Below the pieces are notes generated by a model. That model had not been told where the DNA came from, did not search any database, and worked only from the letters and a program-made list of their open reading frames with translations. This document shows, one piece after another, positions 27,234-38,497 of a stretch of DNA of 64,000 nt (its first letter is position 1; each line of letters begins with the position of its first letter). Position numbers and translations under genes: made by a program. This stretch comes from Aquibium carbonis (GTDB taxonomy: Bacteria; Pseudomonadota; Alphaproteobacteria; Rhizobiales; Rhizobiaceae), in assembly GCF_003970795.1 (NCBI RefSeq), contig NZ_RWKW01000055.1:1-64000 (forward strand), given 5' to 3'.

Positions 27234-28523
27234 CTAGCGGCCTGCAGCTGCGAGATCGCCGGATGTGCTTCCACGAAGCATCGACGCCGTCTCGGCATGT
27301 CGGGTCTCCATCATGCGGAGACGGCCTTCTTCGTCGCCGATGTAGTCGCGCGCGAGCGGCACCGAATCCTGTCGCCTGGCGATCTGCATCTGGAACACCA
27401 TCAATCCCTGGTGCCGGAACGCCATTTCGGAAACGCCGAGATAGAATTCCCACAGGCGCACGAAGCGCTCGTCGTAAAGTTGCGCCGCGGCCGCCCGCTC
27501 CGCCAGGAATCGCTCTCTCCAGTGCCTGAGCGTCTCTGCGTAGTGGAGCCGCAGGATCTCGATGTCCGTGACGACGAGGCCGGAGCGTTCTACCGAGGAA
27601 AGCACCTCGGAGAGCGCGGGAATGTATCCCCCGGGGAATATGTACTTCGCGATCCAGGGATTGGTGAATCCCGGTGGGTCGACTCGGCCGATGGAGTGGA
27701 GCAGAAGGACCCCATCGTCGGTGAGGACATCGCGGCATTTGCGGAAGAACTCGTCGTAGTGACGGACGCCGACGTGTTCGAACATGCCGACCGAGACGAT
27801 CCGTTCGAAACGTCCCGTCACGTCCCGGTAGTCGAGAAGCCGGAAATCGACGCGTTCGGGATGCTGCGCCGCCGCCGCCCGGGTGTTGGCGTACTGGCGC
27901 TGTTCTTCGGAGAGCGTGATCCCGGTAACGTGCGCCCCGTACGTTTCCGCCAGGCTCAGGGCAAGGCCTCCCCAGCCACACCCGATGTCCAGGACGCGGG
28001 CGTTCCTGTGGATGAGCAGCTTGGCGGCGATGTGGCGTTTCTTTGCCTCTTGGTCTTCGTCGAGCGTTGCGTCGGCTGATTCGAAATAGGCGCAGCTGTA
28101 CTGCCGGTCGGCGTCGAGGAAGAGGTCGTACAGACGCCCGTCGAGATCGTAGTGATGCGCGACGTTGCGTCTGGATCGCCCGCGCAAGTTACGCTGGCTG
28201 AGACCGCGAAGCATGAAGCGCAGTCCGGCCAACATTCGCGAGAAAGCCGAACGTTGGTCCATCTGGTCCTGCGAGAGGAGAAGCTCTAGCAGGTCGGTTA
28301 TTGTTCCCTCGTCTAGCGCCATCCCTCCGTCCACGTAGGCTTCGCCCAGCCGGAGCTCCGGATCGGACAGGACGCGGCGTTGCGCGGAGGAGGAAGTGAA
28401 GCGCACTGCCACCGGTGTTCCGCTGCCGTCGCCGAACGTTCGGGTGGTGCCTTTGGCGGTTGTTACCTTGAGGGTTCCTCTTTTGACGAGGCGGTCGATG
28501 GTTTTCAGAATGAACGCGTCCAT
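27234..28523 (-). CDS. cfa: Cyclopropane-fatty-acyl-phospholipid synthase
   Basis: 429 residues. The N-terminal lipid-binding region (VRFTSSSAQRRVLSDPELRLG, then YVDGGMAL) is followed by VAHHYDLDGRLYDLFLD, SAM motif VLDIGCGWGGLALSLAE, and FERIVSVGMFEHVG. It adds a methylene group from S-adenosylmethionine across double bonds of membrane lipids, protecting membranes under stress. It is the only CFA gene here and stands on the minus strand, 98 bases after the methyltransferase gene. Confidence 0.93.
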   Translation of the reverse strand: MDAFILKTIDRLVKRGTLKVTTAKGTTRTFGDGSGTPVAVRFTSSSAQRRVLSDPELRLGEAYVDGGMALDEGTITDLLELLLSQDQMDQRSAFSRMLAGLRFMLRGLSQRNLRGRSRRNVAHHYDLDGRLYDLFLDADRQYSCAYFESADATLDEDQEAKKRHIAAKLLIHRNARVLDIGCGWGGLALSLAETYGAHVTGITLSEEQRQYANTRAAAAQHPERVDFRLLDYRDVTGRFERIVSVGMFEHVGVRHYDEFFRKCRDVLTDDGVLLLHSIGRVDPPGFTNPWIAKYIFPGGYIPALSEVLSSVERSGLVVTDIEILRLHYAETLRHWRERFLAERAAAAQLYDERFVRLWEFYLGVSEMAFRHQGLMVFQMQIARRQDSVPLARDYIGDEEGRLRMMETRHAETASMLRGSTSGDLAAAGR

Positions 28524-28621
28524 GTTTTCCAGGGAGGGGTTCGGACTTGACGGGATGGTGGAGATGAACGGATCTCGAAGAGCTTATCCAGGCCGCTCGC
28601 TGATGAGCACGGCTCCGGTAG

Positions 28622-29281
28622 TTATGTGTCGACCCTCCGGGCCGGTCGCGCGCCTAGCCGCGGAAAGTAGCCTGGCACTTCTTTCATGTACCGGGCGTAC
28701 GCCTCACCGTGTTCGGCAAGTACCTCCCGCTCTTCGCGGAGCGCCAACCGCCAGTACATGAAGACCAGAACGGGAAACATCGCGAGGGTCAGCAATGTCG
28801 GCCACTGGAGAAGGAAACCGAACATGACGAGCACGAATCCCACATATTGGGGGTGCCGCATCCGCGCGTAGACGCCCGTTGTCGCAAGTGCGCCCCGGCG
28901 CTGGGCCTCGTAGAGCACTTTCCATCCCGCTGAGATCAGGACGAAGCCACCGCCGATGAAGATGAAGCTGAGGACATGGAACGGGCCGAAATGAGGATTG
29001 GCTCGCCAGCCGAGAAGTTCTTCCAGCAGATGGCCTGCATCGTGCGAGAACCAGTCGATCTCGGGATAGCGTGTCTGCAGCCATCCGGACAGGAGGTAGA
29101 TCGTGAGCGGAAAGCCGTACATCTCCGTGAAGAGCGCCACGATGAACGCGCTGAACGCCCCAAACGAGCGCCAGTCGCGTGTGGTCGTGGGCTTGAAGAA
29201 CGTGAAGGCGAAGAAGATGAATACGGCGGAGTTCAGGACCACCAGGGACCATAGGCCGTAGGCTGGAATATTTTCTTGCAT
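28622..29281 (-). CDS. Isoprenylcysteine methyltransferase-like membrane protein
   Basis: 219 residues with five or so hydrophobic segments. The C-terminal half has the ICMT/PEMT pattern GVYARMRHPQYVGFVLVM, then REEREVLAEHGEAYARYM, which binds S-adenosylmethionine in membrane methyltransferases. The substrate is unknown; such genes next to CFA synthase suggest lipid modification. It precedes cfa on the same strand and follows a DUF2933 gene. Confidence 0.82.
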   Translation of the reverse strand: MQENIPAYGLWSLVVLNSAVFIFFAFTFFKPTTTRDWRSFGAFSAFIVALFTEMYGFPLTIYLLSGWLQTRYPEIDWFSHDAGHLLEELLGWRANPHFGPFHVLSFIFIGGGFVLISAGWKVLYEAQRRGALATTGVYARMRHPQYVGFVLVMFGFLLQWPTLLTLAMFPVLVFMYWRLALREEREVLAEHGEAYARYMKEVPGYFPRLGARPARRVDT

Positions 29282-29302
29282 GGGGCGCTCCGGACCGCCT
29301 GA

Positions 29303-29569
29303 TCAATGTCGGTGCGGCGGCTGCCGCGAGCGGGGGAAGGACCTGTCCGAATGCTCATCGTGCCCGCCGTGCCTGCCATGCATGAAGACGTGAAGCAGCG
29401 GGCAGGCGAGGATCAGCAGCCACGGCAGCCAGCCAAGAAGGTGTGCCCGATGTTCCGCGATCAAGTAGAAGGCAGCGAGGGCGAGGAAGCCGAAAAGGGC
29501 GACGTTGGAGGCCGTTGATCGACCTTTGCGCCCCTCGTCCTCGTTTGAACGGTTCGTGTCGCGTTCCAT
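29303..29569 (-). CDS. DUF2933 small membrane protein
   Basis: 88 residues from ATG 29569, which has GGAGAG just before it; an upstream frame to 29632 is unlikely to be used. A charged head precedes one or two helices (FGFLALAAFYLIAEH, LLILACPLLHVFMH) and a His-rich tail (HGRHGGHDEHSD) typical of DUF2933 proteins in metal-resistance operons. An FNR-like site lies about 72 bases upstream. It probably begins the operon with the methyltransferase. Confidence 0.75.
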   Translation of the reverse strand: MERDTNRSNEDEGRKGRSTASNVALFGFLALAAFYLIAEHRAHLLGWLPWLLILACPLLHVFMHGRHGGHDEHSDRSFPRSRQPPHRH

Positions 29570-29640
29570 GAGCTCTCCGTCTTGGAGGATGGCTGACCTG
29601 GGTGATCGGGACACGATCAGGCGAGGGAGCACTGGAAACC

Positions 29641-29654
29641 TTGATCCAGGTTAA
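29641..29654 (-). promoter_or_regulatory. FNR/FixK-like site before DUF2933 gene
   Basis: TTGATCCAGGTTAA on the plus strand, with one perfect half site. It is about 72 bases upstream of ATG 29569. The stretch 29570-29880 carries no gene but holds this site and a second one at 29758, consistent with two divergent controlled promoters. Confidence 0.5.
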
Positions 29655-29757
29655 GCTGCCTTGATGCACCCGTCGGTGCTGGGCAGCATCGGAACCCAAT
29701 ACGACGACTATGGCCGTTTCGATGTTGTGGCCAACGGTTGATCTGCCCGCTTGCTCT

Positions 29758-29771
29758 TTAATCCAGATCAA
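29758..29771 (+). promoter_or_regulatory. FNR/FixK-like site before P2-ATPase
   Basis: TTAATCCAGATCAA differs from TTGAT-N4-ATCAA by one base and has a perfect right half site. It lies about 110 bases before the ATPase-FtsH operon at 29881. Confidence 0.6.
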
Positions 29772-29880
29772 ACACTCGAAGGGGGGCCGTTGGTAGGAAA
29801 CGAGGTTTCTTCCCTTCCAAGGTATCGCAATGCTTCTTTGAGGGCAGAAGGACTGGTGCGGGAGAATCTGGTCGAAGAAA

Positions 29881-32657
29881 ATGGATGACCGGGCTGCGAT
29901 GGTTCAAGCAAGTATGCCGGACAGCGCCGCCGCATGGCACGCTCTCGACATCGAGGCGACCTATGCCACGCTGAACAGCGGCCGGCACGGCCTCACCTCG
30001 GTCGAAGGGACGGAGAGGCTTGCACGCCATGGACGCAACGAGCTTCCGCCGCCGCCACGCCGCCATCCTGTCCTGCGGTTCCTGGCGCAATTCCACAACA
30101 CGCTCATTTACTTCCTGTTTGCCGCCTCCGTTGCGGCCTGGGCGCTCGACCACATCATCGACGCCAGCGTGATCGTGGCGGTGGTCGTGGTGAACGCCGT
30201 CGTCGGCTTCATCCAGGAGGGCAAGGCCGAGCAGGCGCTGGAAGCGATCCGCGGCATGATCGCACCCAAGGCGTCAGTGCTGCGGGACGGCCGACGCGTT
30301 TCATTGGCGGCGGCGACGCTGGTGCCGGGCGATGTGGTGCTCCTGGAGGCAGGCGACCAGGTGCCAGCGGACCTGCGCCTGTTCCGCACGCGCGCGCTGT
30401 TGATCGACGAGGCAATCCTGACGGGCGAGTCGGTTGCGGCGGTGAAGCAGGACCGGCCCGTCGATACGGATGCGCCGTTGGGGGACCGCTCCTCGATGGC
30501 CTTTTCCGGGACGCTGGTCGCGGCCGGGCAGGGGGCGGGCGTGGTGGTGGCCACCGGCGGCTCCACGCAGATCGGCCGCATCAGCCGCCTCGTCGGAGGA
30601 GTCGGCACGCTGACCACCCCGCTGCTGCGGCAGATCAACCAGTTCGGCAGCCGCTTCACTTTCGTCGCGATCGCGACCGCTGTCGCCCTCTTCGCCTTCG
30701 CGACGCTGGTGCGCGCCTATGCCTGGGACGAGGCTCTGCTGGTCGTGGTGGCGCTTGCCGTTGGAGTGGTGCCGGAGGGGCTGCCCGCCGTCATCACAAT
30801 CACGCTCGCCATAGGCGTGCAGCGCATGGCGGCGCGCCACGCCATCATCCGGCGGCTACCGGCGGTCGAGACGCTGGGCTCCACCTCGGTCATCTGCTCC
30901 GACAAGACCGGCACGCTCACGCGCAACGAGATGACGGTGCGCCGCATCGTCACCGCGGACCACGAACTGGCAGTCGAAGGGGTCGGCTACGAGCCCGTCG
31001 GCGCACTCGTCCTGGCGGACGCCAGGCAGGATGCGCTTTCTCCCGTGGCGAGACAGCTCGTCCGCGGCGCGCTGCTCTGCAACGACGCGGTTCTCGTCGA
31101 GAGGGACGGCAACTGGCGCGCCGAGGGCGATCCGATGGAGGGCGCACTGGTGTCGCTCGCGATCAAGGCCAGCGTCGATCCTGACCGCTACAGGACCGGC
31201 TGGGAGCGCATCGACGAGATTCCCTTCGACGCGCAGCACCGCTTCATGGCCTCGCTGCATATCGCGCCGGGCAAGGAAAGCCGCTTCATCTTCGTGAAGG
31301 GTGCTCCGGAGCGAATCCTCGAAATGTCCGACCGTCAGGCCGGACAGGACGGAGACGGGCCTGTCGACGCGACCTACTGGGCAAACCGGATCGCCGAGAT
31401 TGCCTCGCAAGGCGAGCGCGTGTTGGGCTTCGCCTGCAAGGAGGTGGCCAACGGGGCTTCACTCACCTTCGCCGAGGTCGAGCAGGGCATGCTCTTCCTC
31501 GGCATCGCCGGCTTCATCGACCCGCCGCGAGACGAGGCGGTCAAAGCCGTCGCCGAGTGCCGGTCGGCGGGTATCAGCGTCAAGATGATCACCGGCGACC
31601 ACGCTATCACGGCGGCCGCCATCGCGCGGCAACTGGGCCTCGCCGACGAGCCTCAAGTCGTCACCGGTCCGGATCTGGATGCGGTGTCCGACGCGGACCT
31701 GCCGGAACTCGCCCGCCGCACCACTGTCTTTGCCCGCACCAGCCCCGAGCACAAGCTCAGGATCGTTCGGGCGCTGCAGTCGGACGGCGCGGTCGTCGCC
31801 ATGACGGGAGACGGCGTCAACGATGCGCCGGCGCTCAAGCAGGCGGATGTGGGCATCTCGATGGGTCGCAAGGGCACCGAGGCCGCCAAGCAGGCCGCCG
31901 AGATGGTGCTTGTGGACGACAATTTCGCAACGATCGTCGCGGCGGTCCACGAGGGCCGCACGGTCTTCGACAACATCCGCAAGGTGATCGCCTGGACGGT
32001 GCCTACGAACGGCGGCGAGGCCGTCACCATCATCGTGGCACTTCTGGCTGGCCTCACCATCCCGATGACGCCCGCTCAGATCCTCTGGATCAACATGGTG
32101 CTTACCGTCTCCCTCGGGCTGGTCCTCGCCTTCGAGCCGGCCGAGCCCGACGTGATGCGCAGGCCGCCGCGCCCGGCCGGGACGGCGCTGCTGTCGCGCT
32201 TCCTCGTCTGGCGTATCGCCTTCGTGTCGCTGCTGTTCGTCGCGGGCTCGTTCGGCATTTTCGCCTGGGCGTTCTGGCGCGGCTTCGACATCGATACGGG
32301 CCGCACCATGGTCGTCAACACGATGGTGGTGATGGAGATCTTCTATCTCTTCAACGTCCGCTACATGCATATGCGCTCGATAAGCTGGCATGGCTTGCTG
32401 GGCACGCCGATCGTGCTCGCGGCGATCGGCGCCGTGGTCGGCGCGCAGTTCGCCTTCACCTATGCGCCTTTCATGCACGCGTTGTTCACGTCGCGGCCGA
32501 TACCGCTGCTGGACGGGCTGCTGATCGTCGTCGTCGGCGTGGCCCTGATGCTGGTGCTGGAGGCGGAAAAGACCCTCATGCGCCGCTACGGCTTGCTCGA
32601 AAGGCTGGACACGCAGGCTGCGCCGAAGCCGATCGCTGTCCGAGGAGACAGGAAAAG

Positions 32658-32661
<4 letters not shown>
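29881..32661 (+). CDS. P2-type cation ATPase (Ca/Mg-like)
   Basis: 926 residues in P2-ATPase order: N-terminal cation-ATPase domain (HGLTSVEGTERLARHGRNEL), TGES at 181, PEGLP at about 298 in the fourth helix, DKTGTLTRNEMTV with Asp341, the FVKGAPERIL nucleotide site, [17 protein letters not shown] and a C-terminal set of six helices. PEGLP and the long C-terminal membrane domain separate it from the heavy-metal pumps here. The ion is probably Ca2+ or another divalent or monovalent cation. Its stop overlaps the FtsH start (ATGA). Confidence 0.92.
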
Positions 32662-34544
<1,883 letters not shown>

Positions 34545-34603
34545 CAGGTCGTTTCCTCTACATAGGACGCGCGCCGCTACCGACCTGCACACCCCGGGCG
34601 CTG

Positions 34604-34951
34604 TCACGCTGCTGGCAAGGCGTCGAACCCGCGCACGAGAGCATCCACGGTGCGCGCGCAGGAGCCGATCCGCACATCGATCCCCGCCGTGGACAACCTG
34701 TCGAGATCGGGTCTGGCAATGAAACCGCATACCAGCTTGGCGATGCCGCTCGACAAGACCAGATCGCATGTCGACAGGCCGGTGCGTTTCGCGTTTGCTC
34801 GAAAAACCCGTGTCCTCGCGCCGGGGTCGACGACCAGCAAGCCATCGCACTTGGAGAAGAAAGGACTGAGCATCATCCTCCGCTGGCTACGGGCGACAAG
34901 GATGCCGACCCGGTGAGGCCGGTCAGGCAAAAGAGAGGCTGCCGATGCCAT
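34604..34951 (-). CDS. NifX/NifB-like cofactor-binding domain protein
   Basis: 115 residues from ATG 34951. The sequence GLLVVDPGARTRVFRANAKR, then CDLVLSSGIAKLVCGFI and AGIDVRIGSCARTVDALV resembles the dinitrogenase iron-molybdenum-cofactor fold. No nif genes are near, so a nitrogenase role is unlikely; relatives occur in stress islands with unknown function. An FNR-like site lies 62 bases before the start. It converges on ftsH. Confidence 0.65.
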   Translation of the reverse strand: MASAASLLPDRPHRVGILVARSQRRMMLSPFFSKCDGLLVVDPGARTRVFRANAKRTGLSTCDLVLSSGIAKLVCGFIARPDLDRLSTAGIDVRIGSCARTVDALVRGFDALPAA

Positions 34952-35012
34952 CGTTGACCTGCGGGAGCGGTAATCTCTGGCGGTAAGGTATGGAACGTCG
35001 GTCGCCCGCACC

Positions 35013-35026
35013 TTAACCTCGATCAA
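35013..35026 (-). promoter_or_regulatory. FNR/FixK-like site before NifX-like gene
   Basis: TTAACCTCGATCAA on the plus strand has a perfect ATCAA half site. It is 62 bases before ATG 34951. With the site at 35102 it forms a divergent pair in the otherwise empty spacer 34952-35197. Confidence 0.5.
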
Positions 35027-35101
35027 GCATTCGCTCGATCCTGCGGCACGCCCGCCCTGATGATCCGGATTGAAGGCGTAGCGCATGCAGCAGGCCCGTG
35101 C

Positions 35102-35115
35102 TTGACCTGCATCAA
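35102..35115 (+). promoter_or_regulatory. FNR/FixK-like site before 35198
   Basis: TTGACCTGCATCAA differs from TTGAT-N4-ATCAA by one base. It is 83 bases before the small exported Cys-rich protein at 35198 and is one of the best matches in the window. Confidence 0.6.
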
Positions 35116-35197
35116 GGTGGCCCAGGATGTGTTATGCACTACTACGCGTCCAGACGCCCGCCCGTCAGCGCGCGTCTGAGGGCGAAGGTGCAGTCAT

Positions 35198-35536
35198 ATG
35201 CTCAGGTTTCTGGCATTGCTGATCGTCTGTGTGGCCTCCTTCCTGATGCAGGGGGAGCCTGCGGCCGCCCACGAAAAGCGGTCATCGCTGCTTCAAGCTG
35301 TCGTGTCGGCCCCGATGGGAAACGCTGCCGTCAGCGTGTCGCCGAACGAGACAGGTGACTGTCCGTCCGGCCAAGCCTGCTGCGTGGCCGCCTGCACGCC
35401 CTGCCAGGCGCCGCTGTTCGGCGATCGGACCGAACCCGTAACGCCGCCGGTCGACGTTTCGTCGGTTCCGATCTCTCCGGAAGAATTCCCGCAATCGAAC
35501 CTTCCTGATCGGGATCCGCCCGTTCCCAAGGCATAG
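35198..35536 (+). CDS. Small exported Cys-rich protein (1 of 3)
   Basis: 112 residues with a signal peptide (LALLIVCVASFLMQGEPAAAH) and a cluster CPSGQACCVAACTPCQAP in the mature part, followed by a proline-rich acidic tail. The CC-x3-C-x2-C spacing is close to that in two other small exported proteins at 38848 and 47296. A metal-binding or secreted accessory role is inferred from context. The ATG has GAAGGTG seven bases before it. Confidence 0.6.
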   Translation: MLRFLALLIVCVASFLMQGEPAAAHEKRSSLLQAVVSAPMGNAAVSVSPNETGDCPSGQACCVAACTPCQAPLFGDRTEPVTPPVDVSSVPISPEEFPQSNLPDRDPPVPKA

Positions 35537-35732
35537 CGTCGTCCAGTCGCCTGGCTCGAGCCTTGCGCCAGCCTTGCCTCGGCAGGGCGGCCAATGCGGA
35601 GCGCTTCTGTTCGCGCGGGATTCGCCCGAGTGCGGCGCCGCCGGCCGGACCGCGAGTCAGGGACCTTCATCCAACATCAAAATTGACAGGCCGAATGCGG
35701 CCCTGAACGGGCATGGCACCCGGAGGTGTAAT

Positions 35733-36635
35733 GTGAACTGGCATCGAGCGTCTTTACCCAAAGAGACTGCCCGGTCGATCCGCCGCGACGATTGGGAAAT
35801 CATCGAACGCGGATGGAATGGACCACGTCTTAGTGAATTGCCGCCGCTGGAGGCGCCACGCGCATCGGGCGTGCCGGCTTCGGATTTGAACGGGCGCGCG
35901 CGGCGCGGCAGCAGAGGAGATGACGGCGGGTCTTGGATCGCGCCGTCGTCGGCGGATCAACATCGGCTGGTGTCCCGGTATCGTGCCGGGGACCGGAAGA
36001 TCGAGGCTGGGCGGGACCTGTTCAGCATTGGTTCCAGCGGCGGGGCGATCTTCAACCTCCTCGACGGATGGGTGGCGCTCTACACCCTGCTCGAAGACGG
36101 GCGGCGACAGATCGTGCAGTTTGCCTTGCCCGGCGCGGTGCTAGGCATCCTTCCGTCGAAACGCGCGCAGGCGACATTCGGAGCCCAGGCGTTGACCGAC
36201 GTCGTGGTTTCCGTGATCCCGGCCGCCGTGCTGGCTTCCTTCTCGCGCGACGAGCCGGAGATCACCATGCGGCTGGCACGTTCCTTGGCGCGCGACTGCA
36301 GCATGGCCTACGACCGCATGACGAGCATCGGTCGGCGCTCGGCGCGGGAACGTGTGGCGCATCTCCTTCTGGAGCTGTTCACCAGATACCGGGCGCAATG
36401 GCCGGGCACGCGAATCGAGGAGATGGCCCTCCCTCTCACGCAGGAGCAGATCGGTGACGCGACGGGTCTCACTTTCGTCCACGTCAACCGGGTGCTCAGC
36501 GCCATGCGCAAGCAGGGAGTTGTCGAGTTCCATTACCGTCGCCTTCGGATACTCGACCCCGATCGTCTGATCGAGGTGGCCGGAGTCGATCCGCAGATGG
36601 CACTCTCCTGGCTTGAGGGGCGGTCGCCCGGGTAG
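35733..36635 (+). CDS. Crp/Fnr-family transcriptional regulator
   Basis: 300 residues from GTG 35733, which has GGAGG six bases before it; a longer frame to 35574 lacks a ribosome site. The cyclic-nucleotide-like beta barrel (RYRAGDRKIEAGRDLFSIG, then LYTLLEDGRRQIVQFALPG) leads to a C-terminal winged helix with LTQEQIGDATGLTFVHVNRVL. It lacks the N-terminal Cys cluster of oxygen-sensing FNR. The recognition helix VHVNR differs from the E-x2-SR of FNR/FixK, so it may not bind the FNR-like boxes here. The signal is unknown. Confidence 0.85.
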   Translation: MNWHRASLPKETARSIRRDDWEIIERGWNGPRLSELPPLEAPRASGVPASDLNGRARRGSRGDDGGSWIAPSSADQHRLVSRYRAGDRKIEAGRDLFSIGSSGGAIFNLLDGWVALYTLLEDGRRQIVQFALPGAVLGILPSKRAQATFGAQALTDVVVSVIPAAVLASFSRDEPEITMRLARSLARDCSMAYDRMTSIGRRSARERVAHLLLELFTRYRAQWPGTRIEEMALPLTQEQIGDATGLTFVHVNRVLSAMRKQGVVEFHYRRLRILDPDRLIEVAGVDPQMALSWLEGRSPG

Positions 36636-36678
36636 AGGCTCAGCGGGCGGCAACCCATTGGACTCAACCACGGGCGCC

Positions 36679-37587
36679 TTAAGGCCCAGGCGCCTGTCCC
36701 TCGGTATCGGGCGGCGCCACGACGATAGCTCCACGCTCGACAAGCACGATGCCCGCGAGCGAAAGCGCCAGGCCTGCGATCATTGGCGCGCTGGCGTGCT
36801 CGCCGAAGTACGCGATCCCGATGGCGAGGGCGATGAATGGCGTAAGAAAGGTGAACGCGTTCGCTCGGCCGAGCGGCACGCGACCAAGGAGCCAGAACCA
36901 AAGCCAATACGCCATCGCCGTCCCCGGAAGCGCGAGCCCGAGCAGGGCTAGCAGGAACATGGGAGACAACACAGTCTCGGAGGGGCGCTCGAACAAGAGC
37001 GCCATGACGGCAAGCGGAACCGCTCCCAGGAGCAGCTGAGCGGCCATCGCCACGAGCGGGTCGAGACGGTTGCTGACGGCTTTCATCAAGACGTTGCCGA
37101 ACGCGATGCCGACAGCGGCGATGATGACGTAGGCAAGTCCGGCAGGGAACCCCGGAGCACCCGCAAGGCCCAGTTGCGGAAGGCTGACGACGACGATGCC
37201 AAGGAAGCCGAGACCGAGTCCGAGATACTGCAGGCGGCCAAGTCCCTCGTGCAGCAATACGAGCGCGAGAATGGCAGCGATCAGGGGCTGGCTGTTGGTG
37301 ACTACGGTTGCCAGACCGGGCGAGACGAACTCGGCCGCATGGAACATCCCGAAATACGCCACCGTGGTCGATCCGAAGCCAATGCCGCCAAGCGCGACCC
37401 ATGCGCGGAAGTCCGGAGGCCATGGCCGGCGCAACACAGCCGCGATCAACGCCAGGGAGATTCCCGCAACGATCGCGCGGAGGGCGGCGAACGTAAGGTG
37501 CGGGACATGAGCCAGTCCCATGGTGATCAAGGGGTAGCAGAGTGCGTTGAGGACGGCGACCAGCACGAGCAGGGGAGTGAAGCGCAT
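36679..37587 (-). CDS. EamA/DMT-family transporter
   Basis: 302 residues from ATG 37587. Ten hydrophobic segments are arranged as two EamA repeats, for example FAALRAIVAGISLALIAAVL, ATVVTNSQPLIAAILALVLL and FLTPFIALAIGIAYFGEHAS. Members export metabolites such as amino acids; the substrate is unknown. It starts 26 bases after the stop of the ECF sigma factor gene, so it is probably co-transcribed with it. Confidence 0.88.
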   Translation of the reverse strand: MRFTPLLVLVAVLNALCYPLITMGLAHVPHLTFAALRAIVAGISLALIAAVLRRPWPPDFRAWVALGGIGFGSTTVAYFGMFHAAEFVSPGLATVVTNSQPLIAAILALVLLHEGLGRLQYLGLGLGFLGIVVVSLPQLGLAGAPGFPAGLAYVIIAAVGIAFGNVLMKAVSNRLDPLVAMAAQLLLGAVPLAVMALLFERPSETVLSPMFLLALLGLALPGTAMAYWLWFWLLGRVPLGRANAFTFLTPFIALAIGIAYFGEHASAPMIAGLALSLAGIVLVERGAIVVAPPDTEGQAPGP

Positions 37588-37613
37588 GATCTGCCTGTCA
37601 ACCGCGTCAGAGG

Positions 37614-38252
37614 TCAGCCCGACGCGGCCGCATGCGCAGCGCGGATTTGTTCGCCCTTTTCGCAATGGCAGTCGAGAAATCCGTGGACGGGGCAGGTCCG
37701 GCACATCTCTTCCAGGCGTTTCCGCAATGCCTGCCGTCCGCGGTGGAGCCGGACCGTGACGTTGTTGAGCGACGTGCCCAGGCTCGTCGCCAGCCGGTCG
37801 CGTGGTTCGCCGAGAATGTCGGCGCGCCAAACGATGTCGGAGTACTCGGGCTTCAGCGTCGGCAACAGCCTATAGAGGCAGTTGCAGACCGCTGCATCGA
37901 GTTCGGGATCCGGATCGACGGGGTGGTTGTCGAGGCTCTCCTGGTCGACGTCGACCTCCCGACGGCGCCTGCGCGTCGCGCGCCTCTGGTGATCGACGAT
38001 CGTCGTGGCGAGAACCCTTCCCAGCCATCCGCGCACAGTCCGTACGTCCCGGAGCTGCGCCGCGCGCTCCAGCGCGCGCACCGAGAAAGCCTGCAGGACC
38101 TCCTCGGCCTCGTCGCGATCACGGAGACGCATGCTGAGGAACTGGAGCAGTTCCTCGCGGGCCTCGACGAGCGCCCTTTGGACGGCTGCGTCGTGGGGCT
38201 TGACTGCATCGCCTTCGTCAGAGTCCTGACGCTGATCTCGGCCCTTCGCCAT
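37614..38252 (-). CDS. ECF sigma factor with Cys-rich tail (CorE-like)
   Basis: 212 residues. Region 2 (LLQFLSMRLRDRDEAEEVLQ, then VRGWLGRVLATTIVDHQRR) and region 4 (LATSLGTSLNNVTVRLHRGRQALR) are clear. After region 4 comes a Cys/His cluster C184, C187, H190, C195, C197 (CRTCPVHGFLDCHC). CorE-type ECF factors carry such a C-terminal cluster and are controlled directly by copper, cadmium or zinc without an anti-sigma factor. No anti-sigma gene is adjacent here, which fits. An FNR-like site lies about 75 bases upstream. Confidence 0.85.
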   Translation of the reverse strand: MAKGRDQRQDSDEGDAVKPHDAAVQRALVEAREELLQFLSMRLRDRDEAEEVLQAFSVRALERAAQLRDVRTVRGWLGRVLATTIVDHQRRATRRRRREVDVDQESLDNHPVDPDPELDAAVCNCLYRLLPTLKPEYSDIVWRADILGEPRDRLATSLGTSLNNVTVRLHRGRQALRKRLEEMCRTCPVHGFLDCHCEKGEQIRAAHAAASG

Positions 38253-38324
38253 CTTTCCTCGTTTGACCAGGATGTACCCATCGGCCTCACTCGATCATAA
38301 AAGGGCATGGGTCGCTCTCGATCC

Positions 38325-38338
38325 TTAATCCAGATCAA
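38325..38338 (-). promoter_or_regulatory. FNR/FixK-like site before sigma factor
   Basis: TTAATCCAGATCAA, the same 14-mer as at 29758. It lies about 73 bases before the sigma factor start and 105 bases before the MerR-type promoter of copZ on the other side. Confidence 0.55.
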
Positions 38339-38442
38339 GGTTTCGGGCTGCTGTCTGCCGCAGTTTCCCTGACGGATACGGCAGCGACGACTTCGACATC
38401 TGACGTCGATCCCGGATGCTCGCCGAAATGCGAGGGAGTCGC

Positions 38443-38465
38443 TTGACCTTCCCCCTGCTGGAAGC
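38443..38465 (+). promoter_or_regulatory. CueR/HmrR-type promoter of copZ
   Basis: TTGACC (38443-38448) is the -35 element and runs into the dyad CCTTCCC-CCTGC-TGGAAGC (38447-38465). The geometry is identical to the four other MerR-type sites in the window. It reads toward the HMA chaperone at 38498. Confidence 0.7.
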
Positions 38466-38497
38466 TGCAGGCTTGTTCAAGCAAACGAGGCCGTGAG

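Noticed and set aside
31557-32657. In-frame upstream extension of FtsH
   Set aside because: It runs through the ATPase gene in another frame. FtsH has a clear ATG at 32658 overlapping the ATPase stop, and the first helix follows directly.
34604-34951. Part of a nitrogen-fixation cluster
   Set aside because: Only one NifX-like domain is present; no nif structural or assembly genes are near.
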